A DNA stretch of 64,000 nt from Euptelea pleiosperma. Lineage: Eukaryota; Streptophyta; Magnoliopsida; Ranunculales; Eupteleaceae. Position 1 is the stretch's first letter. Each line of letters begins with the position of its first letter. The stretch is from assembly GCA_035048495.1 (NCBI GenBank), contig CM068548.1, positions 1,488,001-1,552,000 on the forward strand, in the 5' to 3' direction. Below are positions 36,901 to 43,776 of this stretch, piece after piece. The position numbers and the translations under genes are program-made. The notes under the pieces were generated by a model. That model saw nothing but the letters and a program-made list of their open reading frames with translations. It was not told where the DNA came from and ran no database searches.

Positions 36901-39900
36901 CATTAATAACTTAGCAAGTGGGCGTGCCATTGTACGAAAAAAATTGTATAATTTTGCAAGAATAACCAAGATAAATATTCATTAAACAACTACCCGATAT
37001 TAGATGCATTAAAAGGCAGTATACATATATACACAAAGAATCTCACTGCAACAATAGATAAATTTAGGATAGCCTATATGGCAACGAGTAAATCTACCTT
37101 CAATATAAACCCAAACAGAATATCAAGCAACGTAGGTAAACAACAAGAATATTCAAACTACATCTGATAAGTGAATTTCAGATATCCCAATAACAGATGT
37201 ATGATGCCATTATTATGTTCACGGCAATATTTCAATAAACAGAAAGTGGGTGAAAATAAACTTATTGAATTAGGAGATATTGGACGTTGAGGCACATGTT
37301 CAACATGGTGTCCTTAAGGTGTTAATCGCTCCTCTAGGTCAAAACCTTTGGTGCTGTACAACCCATAGTACACATCTCCAAGAATACAATGGTGGTGTCC
37401 CCAAAGGCAACGTTCCGATCATTGGGACGAGTGAATCAACAGTATAACACACTCTAAAATGCAAGAAAATAAAGTAGAAAAAACAAAGGAAACTGAAACA
37501 TATGCATGTCGCACGGTAAGGAAGACAAAATTGGTACCCTCGTTCTGCTATTCTGTTTTCAGTATGTTTTCAGTATGTCTCAGAGAAAGGGAATACCTCG
37601 TATACTATGCACTAGCAAAACAGTCATAGAAAAGGGGGGAAAAGGCCAATAACAGCGGTAGAAACATCAAGGGTAAAGTGGTAAAGAAGGCTCATTTGCC
37701 TTGTTTGATACTTCTCACCACGCTCTGATTGTTGTGCTTCAAAATCATTACTGGATGAGGGTATACATGAACCCTCAGGGGAAGGATATACCATCTGCAT
37801 CAGAGTTATCAAATCTGGTCCATGGTTTGTGGTGCATTTTCTTTTTTCTATGTTTTATCTTAGTTATTTATTAAAGTGCAGAGTTCTCTTTTGAATTCTC
37901 TAAATTCAAAAAGCAAATGAGGCCTAATGTGCCTGAGTTTTTATTTTGAGGTCCCAAGACTACACACATTCACTATTTGATTGTTTTGGCCTTTGTAGGC
38001 TCATTTGTTTTGTTTGATACTTCTCAGCACGCTCTGATTTAAGTTGTGCTTCAAAATCATTACTGGATGAGGGTATACATGAACCCTCAGGGAAAGGATA
38101 TACCATCTATATCAGAGTTATCAAATCTGGTCCATGGGGTGTGTGGTGCATTTTAGTTTTTCTATCATTTAATATCTTTGAAATGGAGTCATTCTTTGGG
38201 CATTTAATTTGTTTAATGTAAGTATTTTAGTTTTATCTACTTTCTGATATTGAGTTTGAAATTATATGCAAAAGGATTACGGATATTAGGGGTTCTAGCT
38301 GGGAGTTATGCATGTTTAGAAATGGCTAAATGTGAGATGAAAATGCTTTCCATGTAGTGTGTAGACTCACTTTGTTTCTAGTGGCGATCTGTCTTGTGAT
38401 ATTGATGTTATAGAACCAGAGAATAATAATCCCAAACACATTTTGGTCCAAGGAATAATCCTTCATCTGCTTGTTGCGAATAGCTTTCAGAGGTCATAAC
38501 AATTTGTTCAAGTGTTTGATCGGGGAGCCATCAATGATTTTGGAAAGCTATTTTCAATGTCTACAAGAGCTATTTCTATGGTTTCTTTCTGAAAAGAAAT
38601 ATCTTTTTATATAATTAATAAAGCTACACTAATGGTGAATATTCTTGTATAGATAATGCTAATGGAGTGAAGATTGCCCAGGCTCGGGACAATTTTTTGT
38701 TGGAAAAAACTCTTCCTCATTTGGTAATTTTCAAATATTGCCCAAGTACATGCTCAAGCTTTTCTGTAACATATTTTTCTTATATTAGTACTTAATTTTT
38801 TATTTGTAATGCCGATTTGGTATTTACAGACTACTTCAATAGATGAAGATTGCTCCAGAAAGCCATTATCTTCTGTACTTGCGGCTAGTAGAGGCAAAAT
38901 ATGTTGCCAGTTGGGAGAAATTCTTCCTGCCAATCGATCAACTCTTACTCCTTACAAGCACAATTATCCCTTGACCTTGAAGCACTCAAGAGATCTATTT
39001 TGCAAAGATAAAAAACAGTGGACATCTGATCCAAAGAAGAAAGATCCAGAATATCAACGTTGTGAAGTAATTGACTTGACTAGTAATTCTCAATGGGATG
39101 AACAGCCAAGCACAACAGAACTGATTGTACCTTGTTCTTCAAAGAAGCCTAAACTATTGAAAACAGATCCTGACGCTCTCCGACATTCTGAGAAGTATGT
39201 GCCTCATGAGCAGTTATGTTATGTCAAAAAAGCACATTTATCAAGCTACGCTTCTTTCGCTAATATTTCAGAGAAACATGGGAAGCAATCTCAGCTTTTT
39301 CCATTTGGGCCGGCGGAAATTGGTATTGATGGGAGTAATATGAGGATGCAACATGCTCAAGTTGGTTCAGTTGTGGTGCTTGAAAATGATTCAACCACTC
39401 AAGAGACCACTTCTGAGTTTCTGGCTGAGAAAAATAAGGGTGTTCCTTCTAGTCCTGTACATTGTGATGAGGAAATGAGAGGATCTGCTTTTCTGATTCA
39501 GGTGAATTGTTCTGGATCGTATCTAAGCTATGTAGCAAGTACACAGCATTTTTTGCCATGTCGGACATGTTGACACACAGACACGCATGTTGACACATCC
39601 TGGTACACACGGCAGTGCCACAGTTTAATGATTTTTTTTTATCATAATTGATTTCTAAAAGAGGATTGATGTGTTCCATCCTCCATACGGTACTTTGTTA
39701 AGTTGTTACACACAGCTTTAGTTTTTTGACAGTCTTCCCTATTATGAATCTACTTATATTTATTATGTTATTGGATAGCTCCATGGCATATAGAAATGTT
39801 TTCTTTTAGTTTTCATATATCCTTTCCTTATTTTTATTAAAAAAAACCTTTTGATTTAAATATAACTAAAATATTACGTAATAATACATGTGTATAGAAA

Positions 39901-42892
39901 TGTTTGTGTCTGCTTCCTAAAGGCACTGTGTCAGACACCTTGAATCTGTGTCGGACACGGACACATGTGTCCATGTCATTGTTACATAGTATTTAAGCAT
40001 CTTTCATGACTTGATAGTTGAGATTTTCCTGAACACATAAGATGAAAATTTCCCTTTTTTCCCCATTTATAGCAGTTTCGTGTTGAGGAACTGTAGATGA
40101 AAGGCTTGGAAATCCTTATTCTGTTTTCTCCAGAAGTTTTAAAATATAACATTGTTCAAAATCATTAACTAGTCTCCTATTTGCAAAATCCTTAAATCAG
40201 TATTGTGTACTTGTTCATTTATTTCTTTATATTCCTTTTCATATTCAGTGATTCCAGCGACAGTATTGAATGGAGGACCAGGATTTATTTTGCTGACCCA
40301 AATAGTTGGGGTAGGGCACTGTAAATAATGATTGATTATGATTCATTAATTACAGTGCAGGCTCAACCTGCTGGGTATTGAAGCCCGAGCCTGAACCCAC
40401 AGCAATCTGTTCTTAAATGCCCATCGGGCTCTCTCAGCCTGTTAACACCCTTGATAAACCTGTATATTTTGATGAATTTTTATAATCTTGTTTGCTGTAT
40501 TGTGTATTAATGTTATATCTTTGCACTAACAAAACTAAAACAACTTTTCCTCTTGTACAATAACTGAATTAGGGGTCTTAACATGAATGAAAAAGAACAT
40601 TGGGACTGAGGTAGCTTATTTTAGTTTTTGTACACTTTACAGGTTCAAGAAAAGCTTACTTCTGCAGAATATAAAGAATTTGTGGGTTATATGAAGGCAT
40701 TGAAGTCCAAAACACTGAAGATAGATCATGTGCTACAATCAATTGCAAGATTATTTTCTACTCCAGAGAGGCTTTTTCTTCTTAAGAGGTATTTTCTACA
40801 AGTAGCATTTGCCTCGAATATCAGAAGTTCTTTAGATAAAGCCATTTCTTCAACCTATCTGGATTTGTTTTAGGTAGATGCAATTTCCACTTTCTCGTTT
40901 TCCTAGGCCCACCTCGTTCATCATTTACTTCGTCAAAACCAAATCGGCAAATCTCAACTCTCTGTTTCTGTCTTTCTCTTTCTTCTTATCGTGAAAATGC
41001 TCCCAGATATACCAAAATAAGTGATGATCATTTCTTTATTTTTCTAATAGGTGATATGGCCATTTCTCTCTAGATGCTGAATGTCAGATTCTTTCTTTTT
41101 TGTCACAATATTCTAATATGTCCCTAGTAAAACTTTTCTTGACTTAACATGAACCACTGTGGCTCAAAAATCAATAGACCTAGTTTCTACTTGGGGAATG
41201 ATGCGGGAGCATTTTACTACGATGGTCCGCGTTACACCGAATCTATGCCCGGTCAAGCAAGTGGACCCTTTTTACTATTTCTTGTAAATCTCATTTTTAC
41301 TATTTATAGTAAATTCCCGAAATTACTCTATATATATTAAAATCATATTTTTACTATTTATAATAAATCTCAAAATTACTATTTATAGTAAATCCCATTT
41401 TTAATATTTATAGTAAATTCTGATTGAACTATTTTTAGATAAGTGGGACCCCTGAAGATTTGTTTTAGTTTAATTAGGATTCTCAGTTGAAATTAGATTT
41501 TATTTCTAATTAGGATTTTATTATTAATTAAAGTTAGTAGAATTGCATTACGAGTTTCTTATTTTAGTTTGCTTAAAATTAAGAAGTTCAATTCGATTAG
41601 AATTAGGAAACTTCAAGTAGGTTGTCTTATAAAAGGTGATGTAGCTATTGATTTTAAGAATGAAAATGATGAATGAAGAAATAAAAAATCTCTTTGGAGA
41701 AATCTCCCGTGAAAGGAAACTTGGTGTGAAGCCATTCTCTCTTGGTGCGAAGCTAAGCTAATTCGGTGCGAAGCCGAATGTATCTTTCTATCCCTATCTC
41801 TTCTCTCTTATTCTTTTCTGTTTCTCCATCTCTATTTTCTTTTTGGGTCAATTTCTTACCTAAAAAAACCCAAACCATATCCAATCAATTTCTAAACTCT
41901 AACCGGTGAATAGTACTGCGTGAATAGTGCCACGTGAATAGTGCCGCGAATAGTACCCTCTTCATTCCCCCCTAAAATCGCAACTATTGAACTTTCTCCC
42001 CTCAAACCACTTTCTTGCAACTATTGAACTAAGACCATTGAAGTCCCATGCTTGTCCCATGCTTGTTCCTTTCTTTTGTTGTATTTGTTCCTTTGTTTTT
42101 TCTTTGATTTCAATAAAATCTTTACTTAGCAAGAAAAAAGTCCCATGCTGTGAACTTTTGTTGCTGTTATTTTGGAGAATACAGTAAAACTGTAGTTCGC
42201 CAATTTAATTTAGATTAGTGCCAAGAACACCTAGAGAAAAACATTGGTGATTTAGCTTAGGACATGGCCAAATAAATAAAATGTATTCAACCAAAAAATC
42301 CGTTTTTTGCAGCTGTTGTAAATTTTCAGAAACCCTGTAATATGACTATTCCTTCTATTGGTTGACTTACCAATTACTTTTATATTTATTGGAAGCAATC
42401 ACCTATCTTGTGTTAATAACTAATCAATTCTCTCAAACGATCAATTGTGTTTTTCCTTAAAATTTCGGCTGTTTGACCTCATGAAGTGTGTGAGCTCTTT
42501 AAAATATTTGCTGTTATTTTTGTTATGCTTCCAAGTTAGCATGATAAGGTTTTTGTGAACAGTATATCCTTCCTTTTTTATACTGAAGTGCATCTCCACC
42601 ACCTTCTGTATCTAACGTTCTTATGGTCATTTTGTTAAAGTTTGAAGGCTGTAGCTTATGGTTTATCTTTTTCTCTCAATACTTAAGTTATCTCCTTATG
42701 CATATACTTTTTCTTTGCTACAAATTTGAACTGTTAAAAATAGATAGTAGTGCAAAAACATGCACATAGCATCACAGGATCTCAAATGTTTGGCATGTCA
42801 CTGTTAACAGATTCAAGGATTATATCCCTGCAAAGTATCGGCCTATGTATGAGCAGCATCTTACAATTTATGATGCAGCAGTTGACAGTTGA
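12231..42892 (+). CDS. RTEL1: RTEL1 helicase, C-terminal 14 exons
   Basis: Fourteen exons (12231-12372, 12474-12628, 12733-12824, 12907-13014, 13141-13209, 22498-22584, 25049-25108, 25315-25430, 32850-32907, 32979-33084, 38653-38723, 38830-39501, 40643-40788, 42811-42892) join in phase to about 653 codons. RTEL1 is a nuclear XPD-family 5'-3' DNA helicase with an iron-sulfur cluster; it removes D-loops and protects telomeres. Seen here are [12 protein letters not shown] (motif III-type of the XPD family), VSEGLDFSD (motif V), [17 protein letters not shown] (motif VI with the arginine pair), and a C-terminal [13 protein letters not shown]...[17 protein letters not shown] segment like the harmonin-N-like domain. 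The N-terminal half with Walker A and B and the Fe-S cysteines is absent and presumably upstream. No stop or frameshift was found, so the gene is probably functional. The start codon is outside the window. Confidence 0.92.
12474..12628 (+). CDS. RTEL1: RTEL1 exon B
   Basis: Acceptor CATCTTAG; donor GTATGT. One base completes Leu from exon A. Reads [16 protein letters not shown] and [17 protein letters not shown], strongly RTEL1-specific. Confidence 0.93.
12733..12824 (+). CDS. RTEL1: RTEL1 exon C
   Basis: Acceptor TGTCTGCAG; donor GTAAAA. Reads [20 protein letters not shown], the strand and helix of HD2 with the FFPSY motif. Confidence 0.92.
12907..13014 (+). CDS. RTEL1: RTEL1 exon D
   Basis: Starts after TTTTATAG in phase 0; donor GTCCGT. 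Reads [18 protein letters not shown]. Start chosen because phase 0 is needed after exon C. Confidence 0.9.
13141..13209 (+). CDS. RTEL1: RTEL1 exon E
   Basis: Acceptor TTTTGTAG; donor GTATGG. Reads [20 protein letters not shown] and RGK, the strand leading into motif V. Confidence 0.93.
13210..15060. other. RTEL1 intron E-F, left part, nothing recognised
   Basis: About 1.85 kb of AT-rich DNA between exon E and the LINE. No domain, LTR end or inverted repeat was recognised. Confidence 0.4.
15083..16740 (+). pseudogene. LINE ORF1 remnant (DUF4283-like)
   Basis: Frames 15083-15451, 15370-15684, 15648-15971 and 16259-16744 overlap in the order expected for a frameshifted ORF1. [18 protein letters not shown] and the following MAKGRWIFF resemble the DUF4283 domain common in plant L1 ORF1 and retro-derived proteins. 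GFVYLG followed by LHLWG in the next frame is the typical continuation. It would encode the nucleic-acid-binding chaperone of the LINE. At least three frame changes. Confidence 0.65.
16834..17733 (+). pseudogene. LINE spacer / ORF1 C-terminal frame (299 codons)
   Basis: An open frame ending 17731 with acidic, Ser-rich sequence and a basic Gly-Arg-rich end ([17 protein letters not shown]). No known domain. It sits directly before the endonuclease frame, where plant L1 elements carry a poorly conserved ORF1 tail or linker, so it is read as part of the LINE and not as a host gene. Confidence 0.5.
17738..18600 (+). pseudogene. LINE endonuclease (APE-type) remnant
   Basis: The frame 17738-18412 starts [14 protein letters not shown], the N-terminal Asn motif of endonuclease/exonuclease/phosphatase enzymes. 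It continues with an IHETKME Glu motif, [15 protein letters not shown] (Asp/Asn) and [13 protein letters not shown] near 18412 comes just before DHHPV, which holds the catalytic Asp-His and is read through to about 18550. This domain nicks target DNA for target-primed reverse transcription. Confidence 0.85.
18619..20353 (+). pseudogene. LINE reverse transcriptase remnant
   Basis: Pieces at 18619-19176, 19200-19501, 19520-19948 and 19952-20353 give [20 protein letters not shown], the QGAFVKGR motif, [10 protein letters not shown] (first catalytic Asp kept), [13 protein letters not shown] and the YLGLPLG thumb motif. The FADD motif reads FAND near 19790, so one catalytic Asp is Asn. Stops TAG at about 19500, 19946 and 20351 fall where relatives normally have Trp or Gln codons, consistent with C-to-T decay. 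Confidence 0.88.
20542..20811 (+). pseudogene. LINE region between RT and zf-RVT, left part
   Basis: Reads [20 protein letters not shown] and [11 protein letters not shown], typical of the plant L1 stretch before the zf-RVT domain (FSVRSFY...). It is cut after GT by the Z solo LTR and resumes at 21951. Confidence 0.75.
20812..21950 (-). mobile_element. Complete solo LTR, family Z, inside the LINE
   Basis: 1139 bases from TGATGCAGGAC to GTCCGCATCA, flanked by GTACC at 20807-20811 and 21951-21955. Removing it and one GTACC rejoins the LINE frame. Related sequences lie at 5725-6319 and 41199-41965 on the + strand, so this copy is minus-oriented. A shared block has 'tattcacgcgatactattcacag'-like words and 'ttcgcaccgaat'. 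A short stretch at 21452-21590 with a T10 run followed by GATAAGTATAATTTATC looks like a reversed LINE tail. Confidence 0.85.
21951..22205 (+). pseudogene. LINE zf-RVT domain, truncated
   Basis: Reads FYASIA then [33 protein letters not shown] and [10 protein letters not shown], with one frame change near 22140. This is the RT zinc-binding domain of plant LINEs. It ends abruptly at about 22205; beyond that is ordinary intron. Confidence 0.8.
22498..22584 (+). CDS. RTEL1: RTEL1 exon F
   Basis: Acceptor TTGTCAG; donor GTTTGA. Reads [20 protein letters not shown], helicase motif V, in phase 0 after exon E despite the intron of about 9.3 kb. Confidence 0.94.
22585..23597. other. RTEL1 intron F-G, left part with possible repeat remnant
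   Basis: Mostly AT-rich intron. At about 22985-23060 'aggtgaggcataagcctcaaggcgg' resembles the ends of the hAT remnant that follows and may be an older related copy. 23060-23590 is unassigned. Confidence 0.4.
23598..24475 (+). mobile_element. hAT-derived element with transposase tail (copy 1)
   Basis: 878 bases flanked by a perfect 8-base duplication CCTTTGCT (23590-23597, 24476-24483), the hAT signature. Ends CTCTGTAGTCAAGGCGC and, complemented, CAAGGTAGTTAAGAGC are imperfect inverted repeats. Both sides are packed with GCGCCTCAGGCGC-like subterminal repeats. 23780-24137 reads [36 protein letters not shown] and acidic EEEE runs, like the C-terminal tail of plant hAT transposases. The rest of the transposase is missing. 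Confidence 0.82.
23780..24137 (+). pseudogene. hAT transposase C-terminal tail remnant
   Basis: The + frame [18 protein letters not shown], then [15 protein letters not shown], then an Asp/Glu-rich end closing near 24137 resembles the tail after the hAT dimerisation region. TAG near 23848 and TGA near 23961 interrupt it. The same piece is in copy 2 at 49885-50215. Confidence 0.65.
24808..24872. repeat. (CA)n microsatellite
   Basis: About 32 uninterrupted CA units in RTEL1 intron F-G. Confidence 0.98.
25049..25108 (+). CDS. RTEL1: RTEL1 exon G
   Basis: Acceptor TATGGTAG; donor GTAATG. Reads [13 protein letters not shown] and KKEYK, phase 0 both sides; the [13 protein letters not shown] junction is RTEL1-specific. 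Confidence 0.93.
25315..25430 (+). CDS. RTEL1: RTEL1 exon H
   Basis: Acceptor ACTCGCAG; donor GTTTAG. Reads [20 protein letters not shown] then [15 protein letters not shown]: motif VI with the QxxGRxxR arginines that sense ATP. Leaves with two bases of a split Arg codon. Confidence 0.95.
25822..26031 (-). repeat. Copia-2 3' LTR
   Basis: 210 bases, on + strand TGTTGTAATC to CCTGACAACA. The next bases CTACCCCTCAA are the complement of the polypurine tract, which marks this as the 3' LTR of the minus-strand element. Confidence 0.95.
26039..26425 (-). pseudogene. Copia-2 RNase H, C-terminal part
   Basis: Continues the domain beyond the [24 protein letters not shown] (Glu kept), [31 protein letters not shown] and VADVLTKG, the standard copia end, stopping beside the polypurine tract. 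Confidence 0.88.
26434..27549. mobile_element. Non-autonomous hAT element inside copia-2 RNase H
   Basis: 1116 bases with perfect 16-base inverted repeats CAAGGAAATAAATTTC at both ends and an 8-base duplication CTCCAGAT (26426-26433, 27550-27557). Subterminal DNA repeats GAAATATTTCG and TATTTCGAC words on both sides, as expected for hAT transposase binding. No transposase frame. It entered copia-2 after that element integrated, so it is the youngest datable insertion in this intron. Confidence 0.92.
27558..28866 (-). pseudogene. Copia-2 reverse transcriptase and RNase H start
   Basis: The frame includes [42 protein letters not shown] and the catalytic [11 protein letters not shown], all intact, then the RNase H start ([20 protein letters not shown]). 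After VGGN it runs into the hAT MITE at 27549, adding foreign codons and a false stop at 27400. RT copies the element RNA into DNA. Confidence 0.9.
29056..29845 (-). pseudogene. Copia-2 integrase remnant
   Basis: [12 protein letters not shown] (first Asp), [10 protein letters not shown] (second Asp) and [10 protein letters not shown] with the Glu give the DDE core. An in-frame TAG near 29430 then separates it from the [10 protein letters not shown] region and the C-terminal [16 protein letters not shown] domain. The frame changes again near 29150. The core residues are kept; only the continuity is lost. Confidence 0.88.
29848..31551 (-). CDS. Copia-2 gag-protease and pre-integrase
   Basis: 567 codons from ATG at 31551. 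The N-terminal half is a copia gag ([47 protein letters not shown]). A CX2CX4HX4C knuckle ([14 protein letters not shown]) lies near residue 275, then [12 protein letters not shown], the aspartic protease site, near residue 385. The end has the pre-integrase HHCC finger (RWHNRLDH...CETCVLAKQ). Gag packages the RNA; protease matures the polyprotein. The frame stops at TAA near 29848 just before the integrase core, so the polyprotein is cut there. Confidence 0.9.
   Translation of the reverse strand: MSTSEESSSAKSEIIVAPPNLGSHGDHSPGLQITTVKLDGTNYLAWSQSAKMYITGRGKAGYITGRVAAPDSSDAAFEKWEAKNSIVMSWLLHSMHPSISTGFLFLPTAKDIWDTASQTYSQDGNFARMYELQQEIAHLKQGDLPLGSYYAALRSKWEEVDHYQTYTPACTKDATEFRKMIVRGRIFEFLGGLNQSYEQVRANILRRDPPPSTIAQVYSYIQSEDSRRRAMSSKTDADVPLSEKSALATQKLSKPTSKKDGDLDDRDRLRCDHCGKRRHTRETCWSLHGRPAQFSGEKQGSSKKPSGSKHGTSAAHATSQDSSYVTPSSGQSNTFSSMDIDRLRQLLTQLDGPSPPTSSFAQTGTSHSAHHMSTAPIGPSWIIDSGASDHMTGMPSLFSTYNICSGKDKVRVADGTFSSISGKGTISATPTLSLSSVLHGPKFTTNLLSVSHLTKSLNCSVTFFPTHCVFQDLETRRMIGSGREDGGLYLLDSQPTSYSVAHQSSANVSSSSVNKDLLIRWHNRLDHLPLSVMKSLLPQFASIPFFEFNCETCVLAKQCRVSFPTSN
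32070..32085 (-). other. Copia-2 primer binding site
   Basis: Minus strand TGGTATCAGAGCATGG, complementary to the 3' end of plant initiator tRNA-Met, directly after the 5' LTR. Confidence 0.88.
32086..32296 (-). repeat. Copia-2 5' LTR
   Basis: 211 bases matching the other LTR. Preceded on the + side by the complement of the tRNA-Met primer site at 32070-32085, so this is the 5' LTR. Confidence 0.95.
32850..32907 (+). CDS. RTEL1: RTEL1 exon I
   Basis: Acceptor GTAAACAG; donor GTGCAT. One base completes the Arg codon of exon H across an intron of 7.4 kb. Reads [19 protein letters not shown], equivalent to the conserved SLWIRP segment after motif VI. Confidence 0.92.
32979..33084 (+). CDS. RTEL1: RTEL1 exon J
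   Basis: Acceptor TTTTGCAG; donor GTAAAG. Reads [20 protein letters not shown] and [13 protein letters not shown]; the YSKFGE..L.RFFRD part marks the end of the helicase core. Confidence 0.9.
33446..33941 (+). repeat. Recent 247 bp tandem duplication in RTEL1 intron J-K
   Basis: 33446-33692 and 33693-33941 are two head-to-tail copies with about three substitutions and a period of 247 (for example 33481 and 33728). Each leaves a 67-codon frame differing at one residue, which reflects the duplication and not a gene. A (CT)n run follows at 33966-33998. Confidence 0.9.
33966..33998. repeat. (CT)n microsatellite
   Basis: About 16 CT units just after the 247 bp duplication. Confidence 0.95.
33999..35079. 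other. RTEL1 intron J-K, nothing recognised
   Basis: AT-rich intron. A G/T-rich patch lies at 34700-34770. No element ends or domains were recognised. Confidence 0.4.
35080..35985. repeat. Inverted copies of a dispersed repeat around a MITE
   Basis: The block 'gaccgtat..ggatgtttg.ccaatc' plus 'accaaaaatcagcctgatt' occurs on the + strand at 35145-35290 and 35500-35530 and inverted at 35713-35960. Part of the same wording is found at 240-480. The repeat is of unknown class. Confidence 0.6.
35534..35712. mobile_element. Mutator-like MITE, 179 bp
   Basis: Terminal inverted repeats of 27 bases begin GAGAAATTTTTTGAAGCGG on each strand, without mismatch by eye. The flanks ATCCTTAGA (35525-35533) and ATTCTTAGG (35713-35721) agree at 7 of 9 bases, and a 9-base duplication points to Mutator-like elements. 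A second inner pair (ATCATGCGCCCAATGAT and complement) extends the stem. No coding capacity. Confidence 0.75.
36024..38170. repeat. Large inverted repeat with tandem sub-copies
   Basis: 36024-36435 (one full and one partial copy) reappears inverted at 37690-38170 (one full and one partial copy), leaving a spacer of about 1.25 kb. Within the full copies the strand reading [17 protein letters not shown] followed by [11 protein letters not shown] stays open in three copies (minus strand 36193-36294; + strand 37730-37845 and 38040-38150). I do not recognise this peptide. The spacer shows no known gene. Confidence 0.7.
38653..38723 (+). CDS. RTEL1: RTEL1 exon K
   Basis: Acceptor TTGTATAG; donor GTAATT. 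Two bases complete an Asp codon split with exon J. Reads [20 protein letters not shown]. Recognised by phase, splice sites and position; less conserved linker. Confidence 0.8.
38830..39501 (+). CDS. RTEL1: RTEL1 exon L (large linker exon)
   Basis: 672 bases, phase 0 both sides, acceptor ATTTACAG, donor GTGAAT. Encodes 224 residues of the low-complexity linker between the helicase core and the C-terminal domain: Lys/Ser-rich stretches, a KKPKLLK basic patch that could serve nuclear import (inference), and VIDLTS, like the VIDLT motifs of plant RTEL1 linkers. The open frame reads on to 39573 only because the donor is not seen by ORF logic. Confidence 0.85.
39502..40642. other. RTEL1 intron L-M, nothing recognised
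   Basis: 1.1 kb intron; 39560-39610 and 39910-39985 are rich in 'cggacac' and 'gacacatg' words but no element was defined. Confidence 0.5.
40643..40788 (+). CDS. RTEL1: RTEL1 exon M, harmonin-like segment
   Basis: Acceptor CTTTACAG; donor GTATTT. Reads [39 protein letters not shown]; helices typical of the RTEL1 C-terminal harmonin-N-like domain used for protein contacts. Leaves with two bases of Arg. Confidence 0.92.
41199..41965 (+). mobile_element. Partial solo LTR, family Z, in RTEL1 intron M-N
   Basis: Starts TGATGCGGGAGCATTTTACTA like the other Z copies. It shares 'cttggtgtgaagcca' and 'ggtgcgaagc' words (41718-41780) and the 'gtgaatagtgccacgtg' block (41910-41950). No 3' end or matching flank was found, so it is 3'-truncated. 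Confidence 0.6.
42053..42137 (+). mobile_element. 85 bp LINE 3' tail with 12 bp target duplication
   Basis: The insert ends TTTCAATAAAATCTTTACTT then AGCAAGAAAA, an L1-type tail. It is flanked by AAGTCCCATGCT at 42041-42052 and 42138-42149. Only the last about 85 bases of a LINE were copied, an extreme 5' truncation. Near its left edge TGTCCCATGCT repeats part of the target, possibly from template switching. Confidence 0.8.
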
Positions 42893-42893
42893 A
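42811..42893 (+). CDS. RTEL1: RTEL1 exon N with stop codon
   Basis: Acceptor CTGTTAACAG. One base completes Arg from exon M. Reads [20 protein letters not shown] and ends TGA at 42890-42892. The closing [15 protein letters not shown] helix is conserved in RTEL1. A strong donor GTAAGA begins at 42894, one base after the stop, so the exon probably continues into a spliced 3' UTR. Confidence 0.92.
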
Positions 42894-43726
42894 GTAAGAA
42901 ACAATTCCGTCATGTGCGCTACTATCTCTTTTCCCTAGCATTAAAGTTTCTTTGAATTCCGTACTCTTCTTTTATCTTCTGTTGTTTTTCATGAGCACCT
43001 TTTCCTCATATTCAAATATTTGACTGTTTTGTCAGCCCTGTTCACGGCATGGCCAAGTCCACTGAACAATATAAACTCAACTGTACAAATTTTAAAATGT
43101 ATATGTGGAACAGAAACACACATGTTTCCATTCCATGAACCCATAAATCATTTTTGGAAATTAGAAACTTTTGAGGAAATAGTGCCCTTTTAACCTTTTA
43201 GGATTGTGAAATTTGTTGGTCAAAATAAATAAAAGAAAATTCCTCTATGATCTCTTTGATGTTACTGGTTGAAGTAGGAGAAAAGAATGCTAGTCATATG
43301 AAGTGATATTCAAGTCCAATGGAAAACCCGTAAGGAGATGTAGAAATACTTGTTTCAGATCTATTTCTAGCAGTTGCATCAGTCTTATGGCTTTGCATAG
43401 TTGGATAATATGAAGGAAGTTGTGGAGGGAGAAGCATGACACCTTTGCTTCTATAAAACTGAAGGTGGGTAGTTACCTTGCCCAGGCATAAAATGATTTG
43501 GATATGTGGCCCTAGATACTCTGCAGACAGAGATTATTGTTGAACTATGTTGCTGCATTGATTCTTCTAAATGAGTGAAGTGCCCGGTCCAATACGTGTC
43601 GGAACAATATGGATTCTGGTGTGACATTTCCAAATTCTGTTTTGTTTTTCTTTCTTTACTCACAAGATACTAATTAACATTTTCCATAGGTTATAAGTTC
43701 TACCTTTTACAATTGATTTTTCTATG

Positions 43727-43730
<4 letters not shown>

Positions 43731-43773
<43 letters not shown>
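43731..43773. repeat. (AT)n microsatellite
   Basis: About 20 AT units immediately left of the GGGCTGGGAT MITE cluster; TA-rich DNA may have been the insertion target. Confidence 0.95.
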
Positions 43774-43775
<2 letters not shown>

Positions 43776-43776
<1 letters not shown>

